Notes: a model not told the origin generated them from the letters alone. A stretch of DNA of 64,000 bases from Noviherbaspirillum sedimenti (GCF_003590835.1 NZ_QYUQ01000002.1:3596001-3660000); one strand, 5' to 3'. Shown: positions 48,919-58,585, numbered from the stretch's first letter. Translations and numbers: made by a program.

Positions 48919-49266
48919 GTGCAAACCGCGAAACAAGTGCAGGGCCAGGCCGGCGAAGAAGCAGCGCTGGCCTACTTGCTGCAGCATGGGCTGACGCTGG
49001 TGACACGCAATTTTCGCTGCAAGGCCGGCGAAATCGATTTGATCATGCGCGAGCATGCCAGCCTGGTATTTGTCGAGGTGCGCAAGCGCGCCAGTCTGGA
49101 CTATGGCGGTGCCGCGGCCAGCATCACCCCGGCCAAGCAGCGGCGCCTGTTGCGCGCGGCTCAGGTCTACCTGTTGCGCTTCAAAACGCTGCCAGCCTGC
49201 CGCTTCGACGTGGTGGCGATCGATGCCGGGCACCTCAGCTGGCTGAAAAACGCCATCGCGGCATGA
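48919..49266 (+). CDS. yraN: YraN/UPF0102 nuclease-like protein
   Basis: 115 residues from GTG 48919. The family pattern EEAALAYLLQHG, NFRCKAGEIDLIMREHASLVFVEVRKR shows the PD-(D/E)xK-type GEIDLI and VFVEVRxR residues. Related to Holliday-junction resolvase folds; biological role unsettled. Confidence 0.9.
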   Translation: MQTAKQVQGQAGEEAALAYLLQHGLTLVTRNFRCKAGEIDLIMREHASLVFVEVRKRASLDYGGAAASITPAKQRRLLRAAQVYLLRFKTLPACRFDVVAIDAGHLSWLKNAIAA

Positions 49267-49301
49267 GCAGGCCTGCTCCCCAACCTTTATAATCCGCAAC
49301 T

Positions 49302-49895
49302 ATGAGCAACCGCATCCTCGGGCACTTTCGTGAAAGTGCCGAACTGAAAATCCAGGCCGCCTCGGTCTTGACGCAACCAATTGCACAAGCCGTGGAACTT
49401 ATGTTTGCGGCATTGTCTAATGGAAACAAGATACTCGTCTGTGGCAATGGCGGCGCGGCGGCGCTTGCGCAATATTTCGCTGCCGCCCTGATCGGCCGCT
49501 TCGAGCGCGAGCGTCTGCCGTTGCCGGCGATTGCGCTGGGCGCGGATGCCGTGGTGTTGACGGCGATCGGCAACGACGCCGGTTTCCCGGAGATCTACAG
49601 CAAGCAGGTGCAGGCGTTCGGCCAGCCGGGCGATGTATTGCTGGTGATCGCCGGCAGCGGCGACACCACCAATGTCAGCGCCGCAGTCGATACTGCGCTT
49701 GAGCGCGAGATGCGCGTGGTGGCGCTGACCGGCACGGCGGGCGGCGCCATCGGCAAGCAGATCAGTGATGCTGATGTGCATATCTACGTGCCGCATGAAT
49801 GCGCCGCGCGGGTTCTGGAAGTACATTTACTGACGATTCATTGTTTATGCGACGGTATCGATGTCGCGCTTTTTGGAGGAGATTCGGATGATTGA
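49302..49895 (+). CDS. diaA: SIS-domain protein DiaA/GmhA-like
   Basis: 197 residues, SIS fold (ALSNGNKILVCGNGGAAALAQYFAAALIGRF, GDVLLVIAGSGDTTNVSAAV, VHIYVPHECAARVLEVHLLTIHCLCDGID). In this neighbourhood it is normally DiaA, the DnaA-binding initiator-associating factor, rather than phosphoheptose isomerase GmhA, although the two are close. It overlaps the next gene by 8 bases. Confidence 0.85.
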   Translation: MSNRILGHFRESAELKIQAASVLTQPIAQAVELMFAALSNGNKILVCGNGGAAALAQYFAAALIGRFERERLPLPAIALGADAVVLTAIGNDAGFPEIYSKQVQAFGQPGDVLLVIAGSGDTTNVSAAVDTALEREMRVVALTGTAGGAIGKQISDADVHIYVPHECAARVLEVHLLTIHCLCDGIDVALFGGDSDD

Positions 49896-50526
49896 CTGGC
49901 AAGCGCTGCGGCGTCCCCTGGCTGCGGCCCTGTTGTGCGGCATGGTCGCCACCGGTTTGCAAGGCTGCCTCGCGCTTGCAGCGGGGGGCACCGTGGTCGG
50001 CACGCTGTCGGCAACCGACCGCCGCACCCTGGGTGCGCAGACCGAGGACCGCGGCATCATGATCAAGGGCGAGACGCGCGTCGGCAAGCTGGTCGGTGAT
50101 GCCGGCCATGTCAACGTCAATGCCTTCAACCGCAGGGTCTTGCTGACCGGCGAAGTGCGCGATGCACAAATGAAGGAGGCGGTCGAGCGCGAAGTCGCCG
50201 CCATTGAAGGTGTTGAATCGGTGGTCAACGAATTGGCAATCGATTTTCTTTCCAGCCTGACTACACGCTCCAACGATGCGCTCATCACCGGCAAGGTGAA
50301 GGCATCCTTCGTTGACGCCAAGGACTTGTTCGCCAATTCCTTCAAGGTGGTGACCGAGCGCGGCATCGTCTATCTGATGGGACGGGTCACCGAGCGCGAA
50401 GCCGTGCGCGGGGCGCAGGTCGCTGCCGGCGTCGGTGGCGTAAACAAGGTGGTCAGGATGTTCGAATACCTCAGCGAGGACGAGTTGAAGCAGATGTCGA
50501 TGTCGTCCCAGCCGCAAACCAGGTAG
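49888..50526 (+). CDS. BON-domain lipoprotein (DolP/YraP-like)
   Basis: 212 residues from ATG 49888, which has GGAGGA seven bases upstream; the earlier ATG 49861 would lack a site and spoil the signal peptide. Lipobox LQGCLA at about 30. Two BON domains follow (about 60-125 and 135-205; HVNVNAFNRRVLLTGEVRD and FKVVTERGIVYLMGRVTE). DolP is an outer-membrane lipoprotein that supports envelope integrity. Confidence 0.9.
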   Translation: MIDWQALRRPLAAALLCGMVATGLQGCLALAAGGTVVGTLSATDRRTLGAQTEDRGIMIKGETRVGKLVGDAGHVNVNAFNRRVLLTGEVRDAQMKEAVEREVAAIEGVESVVNELAIDFLSSLTTRSNDALITGKVKASFVDAKDLFANSFKVVTERGIVYLMGRVTEREAVRGAQVAAGVGGVNKVVRMFEYLSEDELKQMSMSSQPQTR

Positions 50527-50549
50527 CCGCAATGCATCGGGGAGGGCGC

Positions 50550-50999
50550 ATGCGTCGGGAATTCACCAAGCGGATTGCTGCCGGCATGCTGGCGCTGGCG
50601 GGCGGCCTGGGTGCGCTGGCTGCTGTGCCAGCGCAGGCGGCCGAGCAGGTCAAGGTGGTGTACCATCTGCTGGAAGGCAACAACCAGGCGGTGCGTGCGC
50701 TCGGCAATATCCGCAATCACTTGCGCGCCGCGCCGGAGGACAGGATCGTCGTCGTCGCCCACGGCGAAGGCATCCGCTTTCTCATACAAGGCGCCAGGGA
50801 CCGCGATGGCAAGCCGTTCGACGAGGCGGTGGCGGCGCTGGCCCGGCAGGGGGTGGAATTTCGCGTCTGCCGCAATACCTTGACGGCGCACGATATCCCG
50901 GTCGACCAGCTGTTGCCGCAGGCGAGCCTGGTGCCGTCCGGCGTGGCTGAAATCGCCCGGCTGCAGGCGAAGGAAGGCTTTGTCTATTTGCGCCCTTAA
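50550..50999 (+). CDS. Exported DsrE-family protein
   Basis: 149 residues from ATG 50550, behind GGGGAGGG; ATG 50532 is possible but has no site. The signal peptide begins MRREFTKRIAAGML, close to a twin-arginine motif, and ends VPAQA. The mature part is a DsrE-like fold (VKVVYHLLEGNN, ALGNIRNHLRAAP, RIVVVAHGEGIRFLIQGA, GVEFRVCRNTL). DsrE proteins handle sulfur in the cytoplasm; exported versions are less well understood. One cysteine is present (VCRNTL). Confidence 0.8.
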   Translation: MRREFTKRIAAGMLALAGGLGALAAVPAQAAEQVKVVYHLLEGNNQAVRALGNIRNHLRAAPEDRIVVVAHGEGIRFLIQGARDRDGKPFDEAVAALARQGVEFRVCRNTLTAHDIPVDQLLPQASLVPSGVAEIARLQAKEGFVYLRP

Positions 51000-51083
51000 T
51001 CTGCGCCCTTAGCTGTTGGCAAACATCGCCGGTGCGGCAGGGCTATAATGGCGCTCATCCCCGCATTCCTGCAATTGTCCAAC

Positions 51084-51608
51084 ATGCAAAAATCCCCCGC
51101 AAGTGCCTCGTCCAAGACCGTTTGGTTCAAGCTTCTGGCGGCCGTGTTCGTGCTGGCCTTGGCGGTCGGCGCTTATTTCTCTTTTTCCGCCCAGCAAAAG
51201 GCACCTGACGTCACTTTTGTCGACCTGCAGGGCAACAAGCTGAGCACGCAAGACTTGCGTGGCAAGGTGGTGATGGTCAATTTCTGGGCCACCAGTTGTA
51301 CTACCTGCGTCAAGGAAATGCCGCAGATGGTCGACACCTACAAGAAATACAAGGATCGCGGCCTGGAATTCGTCGCGGTCGCCATGAGTTACGATCCGCC
51401 AAATTATGTCCTGAACTTTGCCGAGACCCGTCAGCTGCCATTCAAGGTCGCGCTGGATACCCAGGGCCAGTTGGCCAAGTCCTTCGGCGACGTGCAGTTG
51501 ACGCCCACCACCTTCGTGATCGACAAGCAAGGCTACATCGTCAAGCGTTATCTGGGTGAGCCCGACTGGGACGGCCTGCATGCCCTGCTTGAGCAATCGC
51601 TGACTTGA
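51084..51608 (+). CDS. TlpA-like membrane-anchored thioredoxin
   Basis: 174 residues from ATG 51084; the ATG at 51048 overlaps a TATAAT-like -10 box and is unlikely. One helix (LLAAVFVLALAVGAYFSF), then a thioredoxin fold with active site WATSCTTCVKEMP (CTTC) and the cis-Pro region VQLTPTTFVID. Probably a periplasmic disulfide reductase. Not linked to the ccm genes. Confidence 0.88.
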   Translation: MQKSPASASSKTVWFKLLAAVFVLALAVGAYFSFSAQQKAPDVTFVDLQGNKLSTQDLRGKVVMVNFWATSCTTCVKEMPQMVDTYKKYKDRGLEFVAVAMSYDPPNYVLNFAETRQLPFKVALDTQGQLAKSFGDVQLTPTTFVIDKQGYIVKRYLGEPDWDGLHALLEQSLT

Positions 51609-51787
51609 TTTTCCGCTTCCCCCGGAGCCGTTCCGGCCGCAGTCTTTCCCGCCGCAAGAACGATTTAAGGACGATTTAAAAGAATAAAACCTTCAGGCAA
51701 CAATGCTACAATAATTATTATAAGGTTAATAATTTCCGGTTGAAATGTTAATTTCCCTGCCGAACCGCCGCTGTTCCTGAGGTATGC

Positions 51788-53920
51788 ATGCTTTCCGCTA
51801 TCCCCGCACCGCGTGACAGCACCCGCTTCCGGCAACGGTTGGTGGGCGGCATGACGGTCCTGGGCTTGCTGGCGGTCGGCGCAGTATCCTGGAAAATTTA
51901 TTCCTCCAATACCGAGCGGCAGCAGGTTGCACAAAAGCAAACTCAGGCATTCGTCTATGCCATCGAGGCGAATGTCTTGCATATGATTAAGTTTGCTGAC
52001 GCCTCACTCAATGGCTTCGCTAACGGGATTAGCGCATTGCCACCCCAGCAGCGTGAATCTGCGCCGGCCATTGCGCAGTTGCTGGCCGCCAATGGTACCG
52101 GCGACGGCGAGAAATTCCAGACCATATACATTAATGCCGACGGTGTTGGCGTGGCTGCATCCAATCCTATCGCTAGCCAGGGTGTTTCCTACGCAGACCG
52201 CGATTATTTCCTGACCCATCGTGGCGAGCGTGGCGGGCACGGCTTGTATGTCGGCCAGCCCGCTATTGCGGAAGAGCATGGCCAGCGCGTGTTTTTCCTG
52301 AGCCGGCGCGTCGAATCGGCCGCGGGAAAATTCCTCGGCGTCGTGGCGGCGCAGATGGATGCCAGCCGCATCGCAACGGAATTCGACCGCGCCCGTTTTG
52401 GCCAGAATGTCTCGATCCTCCTGGCGCACCGGGGCGGCAAGGTGGTGGTGCGCGTGCCGCAATTTGAACAGACCTTTGCCGCCGAGATTGCACAAACGGA
52501 TGTCTTTCGGCGTCTCGCGGGCGCGCCGGTGGGCAATTCCAGGACGGCCAGCAAACTGGATGGCCAGGAGCGGGTCTACAGTTACCGCGCGTTGGAAAAC
52601 CTGCCATTGCTGGTGGCGGTCAGCATTGCCAGCAGCGAGTGGGAAGATGCTTTGCGTGAGGATATCCTTGCCGGTGCGGGGGGGCTGGCGCTCATGACCG
52701 TGCTGATGTGCTTGGGCGTAAGCCTGGCGGTGCGTTCCTACACGCGCCTGGAACGCAGTGAAGACAGTTACCGCCGACTGTATTCCTCGATCCGCGATGG
52801 CGTCGTATTGATCGATTGCGCCGATTGCATCGCCGAATGCAATGAGGCCTTCCTTGCCATTGTTGGCTATGACGCCGGAGAAATCATCGGCAGCGATTTC
52901 CTGCCATGGTCGCCAGACCAGTGGCGCAGCAACAGCAGGCGGCTCGAACAGGATGCGCTGGACCAGTATGAAAAGGAATGCCGCCACAAGAATGGCGAGG
53001 CGATTTGCCTGAGCATCAAATTATGGCCGGTGAATTACGGCGGCAACAGCAATACCCTCATGATGTTGGCGCTGGTGCGTGACATCACCGCGCAAAAGCG
53101 CGCGCAGAACGCCTTGCGCTACGCCCACGACGAACTGGAAGTCAAGGTGCACCAGCGTACCGTCGCGCTGGTGCGGACCAATGAAAAGCTCAAGACGGAA
53201 ATTACCGAGCGCAAACTGATCGAAGATGAGTTGCGGCGTTCCACGGATGTGCTGCAGCAATTGAGTGCGCACCAGGAACGCATCAAGGAAGTCGAGCGCA
53301 AGCGCATCGCGCGGGAAATCCACGACGACCTCGGCCAGACCCTGCTGGCCTTGCGTATCGATGTCTCCATGATGCATGCGCGCACCGTGCATAACCACCC
53401 CAAGCTGCATCGGAAAGCCAGCGCCGTGCTGGAAAATATCGATACGGCCATCCGCTCGGTGAGGTCCATCATCAACGACCTGCGCCCGGCCACCCTGGAA
53501 CTTGGCCTGGACGCCGCCATCGAGTGGCAAGTCAGGGAGTTCGAGCGCATCAGCGGCATTGCCTGCCGCCTGACTGTCGACAGCAAGGGCATTTGCTTCG
53601 ACCGCGAGGATGAACGCGCGCTGGCGCTATTTCGCATCTTGCAGGAATCGCTGACCAATATCGCCCGCCATGCCAAGGCAAGCGCGGCCGAGGTTGCACT
53701 GCGGGCCGCCGATGGCCGCTTGTTGCTGCGCATCCATGACAACGGTATCGGTATCCAGCCGAGCGCAGACGCCAAGCCGAATGCCTTCGGCCTGGTCGGC
53801 ATGCGCGAGCGCATTCATTCGCTCGGCGGCGAACTGCACATCGAAGGCAGTGCTGGCCAGGGAACCATGGTCAGCGTAGTAATCGCGCTTGAAAAGAATG
53901 CGACGGTCCAGGCGCTGTGA
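51788..53920 (+). CDS. NarX/UhpB-type sensor histidine kinase with Cache and PAS domains
   Basis: 710 residues. The first helix lies at about 18-38, a periplasmic dCache-like domain follows to about 290, and a second helix at about 295-313. PAS covers about 320-440 (SIRDGVVLIDCADCIAECNEAF), a coiled coil about 445-510, HisKA_3 the phosphorylatable His in AREIHDDLGQTLLALR, and HATPase the C terminus (LTNIARHAKAS, LRIHDNGIGI, FGLVGMRERIHSLGGEL). No response regulator is adjacent, so it is an orphan here; its stimulus is unknown. Confidence 0.9.
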   Translation: MLSAIPAPRDSTRFRQRLVGGMTVLGLLAVGAVSWKIYSSNTERQQVAQKQTQAFVYAIEANVLHMIKFADASLNGFANGISALPPQQRESAPAIAQLLAANGTGDGEKFQTIYINADGVGVAASNPIASQGVSYADRDYFLTHRGERGGHGLYVGQPAIAEEHGQRVFFLSRRVESAAGKFLGVVAAQMDASRIATEFDRARFGQNVSILLAHRGGKVVVRVPQFEQTFAAEIAQTDVFRRLAGAPVGNSRTASKLDGQERVYSYRALENLPLLVAVSIASSEWEDALREDILAGAGGLALMTVLMCLGVSLAVRSYTRLERSEDSYRRLYSSIRDGVVLIDCADCIAECNEAFLAIVGYDAGEIIGSDFLPWSPDQWRSNSRRLEQDALDQYEKECRHKNGEAICLSIKLWPVNYGGNSNTLMMLALVRDITAQKRAQNALRYAHDELEVKVHQRTVALVRTNEKLKTEITERKLIEDELRRSTDVLQQLSAHQERIKEVERKRIAREIHDDLGQTLLALRIDVSMMHARTVHNHPKLHRKASAVLENIDTAIRSVRSIINDLRPATLELGLDAAIEWQVREFERISGIACRLTVDSKGICFDREDERALALFRILQESLTNIARHAKASAAEVALRAADGRLLLRIHDNGIGIQPSADAKPNAFGLVGMRERIHSLGGELHIEGSAGQGTMVSVVIALEKNATVQAL

Positions 53921-53927
53921 CAGCGCC

Positions 53928-54203
53928 TTAATGGCGCCCGCGCAGACGGCGCGCGGACTCGCCCGGCCAGTCTTCGTCAGCCAGTCCCGTGACATCCTCC
54001 TCGACATCTTCGCCGAACTGTTCCAGACCATGGCTGTAGACTGCTGAGCCAATGCTGATGAAGCGATAAAACTCATCCTCGCTCAGGCGGTCGGAAACAT
54101 CGGCCAGCATTTGCGCCATCAGGTCGGAAATGCTTAAAAGGTCAGTTTGCGTGCTTTGGTGGTTGCGGCGCATCATGAGCGCGAGTATTTGCGACTTGTT
54201 CAT
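53928..54203 (-). CDS. Small hypothetical acidic protein
   Basis: 91 residues, helical and acidic (LMAQMLADVSDRLSEDEFYR, FGEDVEEDVTGLADEDW), with a basic last stretch. No signal peptide or known motif. GAGGAGACGCC precedes the ATG on the minus strand, supporting a real gene. It converges with the histidine kinase. The 235 bases to mscS hold nothing recognisable apart from GCATGC-rich palindromes. Confidence 0.6.
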   Translation of the reverse strand: MNKSQILALMMRRNHQSTQTDLLSISDLMAQMLADVSDRLSEDEFYRFISIGSAVYSHGLEQFGEDVEEDVTGLADEDWPGESARRLRGRH

Positions 54204-54438
54204 GGCGTCTCCTCAGGCTCGAACAAATTTTTAGTATAGGAGCCATTCTGGATCAGGCAAGGGCAGCGGGATTTGATTGGCGATGAATACTGGTGGTGGC
54301 ACAGTCGAATTTCTGAAAAGCAACGACTTGCCTTGGCGAACATGCCGACCGCATGGCATGCCCGCCCTGGCCAGTACCCGCTCCTTGAAGGGACGCCAGG
54401 CATGGCGGAATTTCAGGCCGGCATGCGGCATGCGACGG

Positions 54439-55278
54439 TCACGCGCTGATGGCGCATTGCATGGCCTTGCGCTGCGCCAGATAATGCCGCAGGATCGCCT
54501 GCTCGACCTTGACCCGCTCGTTCGGCCGGCAGGTATAGCGCAACGACAGCGTGGCTTGCTTGACGTCGTTTAGCTGCAGAATCACTTTCGGCTCGGCCGA
54601 GGGCAGGTCCACCATTTCGCGCGATTCGATGCGCTGCAGGTGGGCGTCGGCTTGCGCCATCCAGGGCGTGCAGACTTCAATTGCTGCTTTTAGCAACGCC
54701 TGTTCGAGGGCAATCAGGTCTTCCGCAGGGTCGGCCACGACTTTCAGCAGGTGCACGACATAGGCGCCGGTGGCAGTCAGGTTGCGCAAGGGTTTGACCA
54801 GCAAGAGCGAGTGCGGCAGGGTGACGGTACGGCTGGTGACCTGGCTGCCTTCCTGTGCTTCCGACAGCGTGGTGGCCAAAAGGTCGGTGTCGATGACGCG
54901 TCCGGAAATGCCGTCGAGTTCGATGAAGTCGCCCACCCGGTACAGGCGCGACACCGTCAGGAAGGCCGAGCCCAGGAGGTTTGCCAGGAACTCCTTGCTG
55001 ATGATGAGCATGGCGCCGGCCACCGCAGCCAGCGACAGCGCCGCACCGGCGATCTTGGATGCCCAGATCGTGCCCACCACGATCACCGCCGCCAGCAATA
55101 CCAGATTCTTCAGCAGGACGAAATTGCCGCGCCGGCGCGCAAGCTCCACGCTGTCGCCGACATAGAGGCGGGCGTGCTTCTGGATCAGCTTCATCACGAT
55201 GATCGTGATAAGCAGGGTGACCAGGGTGATGATGATGCGGCCCATTTCGTAGCGGGCGAAGAATTCAAATTCAGTCAT
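54439..55278 (-). CDS. MscS-family mechanosensitive channel
   Basis: 279 residues, small for the family: two or three helices, then the pore/beta domain (GAALSLAAVAGAMLIISKEFLANLLGSAF, YRVGDFIELDGISGRVIDTDLLATTL) and a C-terminal alpha/beta domain. It opens under membrane tension. It overlaps the LysR gene on the same strand by 8 bases. Confidence 0.88.
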   Translation of the reverse strand: MTEFEFFARYEMGRIIITLVTLLITIIVMKLIQKHARLYVGDSVELARRRGNFVLLKNLVLLAAVIVVGTIWASKIAGAALSLAAVAGAMLIISKEFLANLLGSAFLTVSRLYRVGDFIELDGISGRVIDTDLLATTLSEAQEGSQVTSRTVTLPHSLLLVKPLRNLTATGAYVVHLLKVVADPAEDLIALEQALLKAAIEVCTPWMAQADAHLQRIESREMVDLPSAEPKVILQLNDVKQATLSLRYTCRPNERVKVEQAILRHYLAQRKAMQCAISA

Positions 55279-56194
55279 GTGTTTTTCCAGGGGATGATGG
55301 CTCCATGGATTGCCGTTTCAAGTGATTGACCAGGAGCTTTGCCGCAACCGGCAGTGCGTCGAAGGCGCGCACGCATATTTTCAGTTCACGCCTGGTCCAT
55401 GGTTCGTCCAGAGGAATGGTGCGCAGGCGCAGGGTCTTGGTGTATGTCCTGGCAACGCCTTCCGGCAGGATGCCGATGCCCAGGCCAGACCCCACCATCA
55501 GGCACAAGGCATCGTAGCTGGTCACCTGGATGCTGAAGCGGACCAGGCGTCCCAGCTCGCTGGCGGCATTCTGCAGCTGCAGGTTGATGGTGCTGCCGGT
55601 ATGCAAGCCGACATAGTCGTACTCGAGCGTATCGGCAAACGAGGTCGCCTTGCGCGTCGCCAGCGGATGATCTGCCGGGGTGATCAGCACCAACTTGTCT
55701 TCATGGTAGGGAAAGACTTCCAGTTGATGGCCATGCGGCTGCATGATGAAGATGCCGATATCCGCGGCGTTTTCGGCGACTGCCTTGGTGACGGCGGTGC
55801 TGATTTTTTCCTCCAGATTGACCTGGATTTGCGGATATTCGGCCAGGAAGGATTTGATCTCGGCGGGAAGAAACTGGGTAATCGCGGAAATGTTGGCGAA
55901 TATCCGGACATGTCCGCGCATGCCGCTGGCGTATTCCTGCATCTGCACCGATATGTCATCGAGTTCGTGCAGGGCGCGCCGCGCCAGTCCCAGCAGGGCG
56001 ATGCCGGCAGCGGTCGGCTCGATTCCCTTGTTAGTGCGGTTCAAAAGTTGCGTGCGCAGTTGTGATTCGATTTCGCTGATCCGCTTGCTGACTGCGGCGG
56101 CGGCAATGTGCTCGCGTTCGGCGGCAGCCGCAATAGTGCCTTCTTCCAGCACGGCGATAAACAATTGCAAGGAAGTGGGGTCAAGTCGCGTCAT
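55271..56194 (-). CDS. LysR-family transcriptional regulator
   Basis: 307 residues from ATG 56194. HTH near 20-40 (GTIAAAAEREHIAAAAVSKRI), then a LysR effector domain (MRGHVRIFANISAI, GSGLGIGILPEGVA). Divergent from the CoA-transferase operon with 153 bases between, so it is the likely regulator of that catabolic operon. Confidence 0.9.
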   Translation of the reverse strand: MTRLDPTSLQLFIAVLEEGTIAAAAEREHIAAAAVSKRISEIESQLRTQLLNRTNKGIEPTAAGIALLGLARRALHELDDISVQMQEYASGMRGHVRIFANISAITQFLPAEIKSFLAEYPQIQVNLEEKISTAVTKAVAENAADIGIFIMQPHGHQLEVFPYHEDKLVLITPADHPLATRKATSFADTLEYDYVGLHTGSTINLQLQNAASELGRLVRFSIQVTSYDALCLMVGSGLGIGILPEGVARTYTKTLRLRTIPLDEPWTRRELKICVRAFDALPVAAKLLVNHLKRQSMEPSSPGKTHD

Positions 56195-56347
56195 TCCGGC
56201 ATTATGCCATTGTCGCTTCCTGCCATCGCGTTTCGCGATGGCAGCCTCGCAAACTATTGCTTTTTCCGACACGCGCGCATTCGTATGATGCGCCTATCGC
56301 AATCAGGCATTGTCTGCCTGGGCTTGATGGGACATCGACAATTCGCC

Positions 56348-57586
56348 ATGACTGAGCAAACCAATCAAAGCAACCAAAGTAACCAAAGCAACAATACGCC
56401 GGCGCCTTTGCAGGGCGTCAAGGTGGTCGAGATCGGCACGCTGATTGCCGGGCCCTATGCCGCCAGCCTGCTTGCGCAGTTCGGCGCGGAAGTGATCAAG
56501 ATCGAGTCGCCTACCGATGGCGATCCGCTGCGCAAGTGGCGCAAGCTGCACAACGGCACTTCGCTCTGGTGGTATTCGCAAAGCCGCAACAAGAAATCCG
56601 TGACGCTCAACCTGAAGTCGGAAGAGGGCCAGCAGATCGTGCGCGACCTGGTCAAGGATGCCGACATCGTGATCGAGAATTTCCGTCCTGGCACCCTGGA
56701 AGGCTGGGGGCTGGGCTGGGAGCAGCTGTCGGCAATCAATCCTTCCCTGATCATGGTGCGCGTGTCCGGCTATGGCCAGACGGGTCCCTATCACAAGCGT
56801 CCCGGCTTTGCGGCGATCGCCGAATCCATGGGCGGCCTGCGCGGCCTGGTCGGTTATCCGGACCGTCCGCCGGTGCGCGTGGGCGTCAGCATCGGCGATA
56901 CCCTGGCATCGCTGTATGGCGTGATCGGCGCGATGATGGCCATGCACCACCTGAAGGTCAACGGCGGCACCGGCCAGTTCATCGACGTGGCGTTGTATGA
57001 AGCCGTGTTCGGCGTGATGGAAAGCCTGATCCCGGAATATTCCGCTTCCGGCTATGTGCGCGAGCGCACCGGCTCCAGCCTGCCGGGCATCGCGCCATCG
57101 AATACCTACCCCTGCCAGGATGGCCGCTACGTGATCGTCGCCGGCAATGGCGACGGTATCTTCAAGCGCCTCATGCATGCCATCGACCGCGCCGACCTGG
57201 CCGAAGATCCGGCCCTGGCGCGCAACGACGGCCGCGTGCAGCAGGTCGATATGCTGGACCAGGCGATTGCCGACTGGACCGGCCGGCACGATCTGGAACA
57301 CGTGCTGCAGGTGCTGGAGGCCGCCGATGTGCCGAGTGGACGCGTGTTCGACGCCGCCGATATCCATAAAGATCCGCATTACCGCGCGCGCGACATGATC
57401 CAGCCCTTCACTCTGCCGGACGGCAAGGAGGTCGAATTGCCGGGCGTGGTGCCCAAGCTGTCGGCCACGCCGGGCAAGACCAACTGGGTGGGGCCGGAAC
57501 TGGGCCAGCATACCGACGAGGTCCTGAAGTCGCTCGGCAAAAGCACCGGGGAAATTGCCGCGCTGCGCGCGCAGGGCATCATCTGA
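56348..57586 (+). CDS. CaiB/BaiF (class III) CoA-transferase
   Basis: 412 residues from ATG 56348. A short Asn/Gln/Ser-rich repeat (SNQSNQSNQ, from 9-bp repeats) precedes the fold: VVEIGTLIAGPYAASLLAQFGAEVIKIE, VVEIENF-like DADIVIENFRPG, and the catalytic Asp in RVGVSIGDTLASL near 190. Transfers CoA from a donor, often succinyl-CoA, to a carboxylic acid. First gene of a five-gene operon. Confidence 0.92.
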   Translation: MTEQTNQSNQSNQSNNTPAPLQGVKVVEIGTLIAGPYAASLLAQFGAEVIKIESPTDGDPLRKWRKLHNGTSLWWYSQSRNKKSVTLNLKSEEGQQIVRDLVKDADIVIENFRPGTLEGWGLGWEQLSAINPSLIMVRVSGYGQTGPYHKRPGFAAIAESMGGLRGLVGYPDRPPVRVGVSIGDTLASLYGVIGAMMAMHHLKVNGGTGQFIDVALYEAVFGVMESLIPEYSASGYVRERTGSSLPGIAPSNTYPCQDGRYVIVAGNGDGIFKRLMHAIDRADLAEDPALARNDGRVQQVDMLDQAIADWTGRHDLEHVLQVLEAADVPSGRVFDAADIHKDPHYRARDMIQPFTLPDGKEVELPGVVPKLSATPGKTNWVGPELGQHTDEVLKSLGKSTGEIAALRAQGII

Positions 57587-57622
57587 GCTGGTGGCGGCAT
57601 CCATCGCACAATAAGGAATTCT

Positions 57623-58555
57623 ATGTTGTCTGCACATCTGCCCAAGCGGGTCCAAATCAATGACGTCGCCGTGCGTGACGGTTTCCAGAGCGAGCCGGCG
57701 TTCGTGCCGACCGATGAAAAAATCCGGCTGATCGACCGCCTGTCGCAAACCGGCCTGGCCAAGATCGAGGTAACGTCCTTCGTCTCGCCCAAGGCCATTC
57801 CCAACCTGCGCGACGCTGCCGAAGTCATGCAAGGCATCACGCGCGTTGCCGGCGTCACCTATGTCGCGCTGGTGCCCAATGAACGCGGCTGCGAGCGCGC
57901 GCTGGCGGCCGCCGTCGATGAAATCAACCTGGTGATGTCGATCGGCGAAACCCATAACCTGGCCAACATGCGCATGACGTGCGAACAGTCGCTGGAACAG
58001 TTTCGCGGCGTCATGCGCCTGCTGCAGGGCAGCGCCATGCGCGTCAATGGCACCGTGGCGACCGCCTTCGGCTGTCCCTTCGAAGGCGAGCAGCCGATAT
58101 ACCGCGCGCTGTGGGCGGCGGAACAGTATCTCGGCATGGGCATGCACAGCATCACCCTGGCCGACACCACCGGCATGGCCCATCCCATGCAGGTCGAGCA
58201 AACCACGCGGGCCTTCCGCGATGCCTTCCCGGCGGTGCCGCTGACCCTGCATTTCCACAATACCCGCGGCATGGGGCTGGCCAATGCACTGGCCGGCGCG
58301 GCTGCGGGCGCCACCAGCTTCGACGCTTCTCTTGGCGGCATCGGCGGCTGCCCCTTTGCGCCCGGCGCCACCGGCAATATCTGCACCGAAGATCTGGTGC
58401 ACATGTTCGAGTCGTCTGGCGTTGCCACCGGTGTCGAGCTGGATGGCTTGCTGGCGGTGGCGCGCGATCTGCCGGCCATCGTCGGCCATGACGTGCCGGG
58501 GCAGGTGATGCGATCCGGTAAGCGCACCGAACTGTCTGCGCGCCCGCAAGCTTAA
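57623..58555 (+). CDS. Hydroxymethylglutaryl-CoA lyase
   Basis: 310 residues, HMGL TIM barrel: VQINDVAVRDGFQSEP (metal Asp), MSIGETHNLANMRMT, LADTTGMAHPMQ, LHFHNTRGMGLAN (metal His pair) and the cysteine signature GGIGGCPFAPGATGN, which carries the catalytic cysteine of genuine HMG-CoA lyases. Cleaves HMG-CoA, or a close 3-hydroxy-3-methyl acyl-CoA, to acetyl-CoA plus a keto acid. Confidence 0.9.
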   Translation: MLSAHLPKRVQINDVAVRDGFQSEPAFVPTDEKIRLIDRLSQTGLAKIEVTSFVSPKAIPNLRDAAEVMQGITRVAGVTYVALVPNERGCERALAAAVDEINLVMSIGETHNLANMRMTCEQSLEQFRGVMRLLQGSAMRVNGTVATAFGCPFEGEQPIYRALWAAEQYLGMGMHSITLADTTGMAHPMQVEQTTRAFRDAFPAVPLTLHFHNTRGMGLANALAGAAAGATSFDASLGGIGGCPFAPGATGNICTEDLVHMFESSGVATGVELDGLLAVARDLPAIVGHDVPGQVMRSGKRTELSARPQA

Positions 58556-58585
58556 GACGGATAAACACATACGAGGATGAGACAA

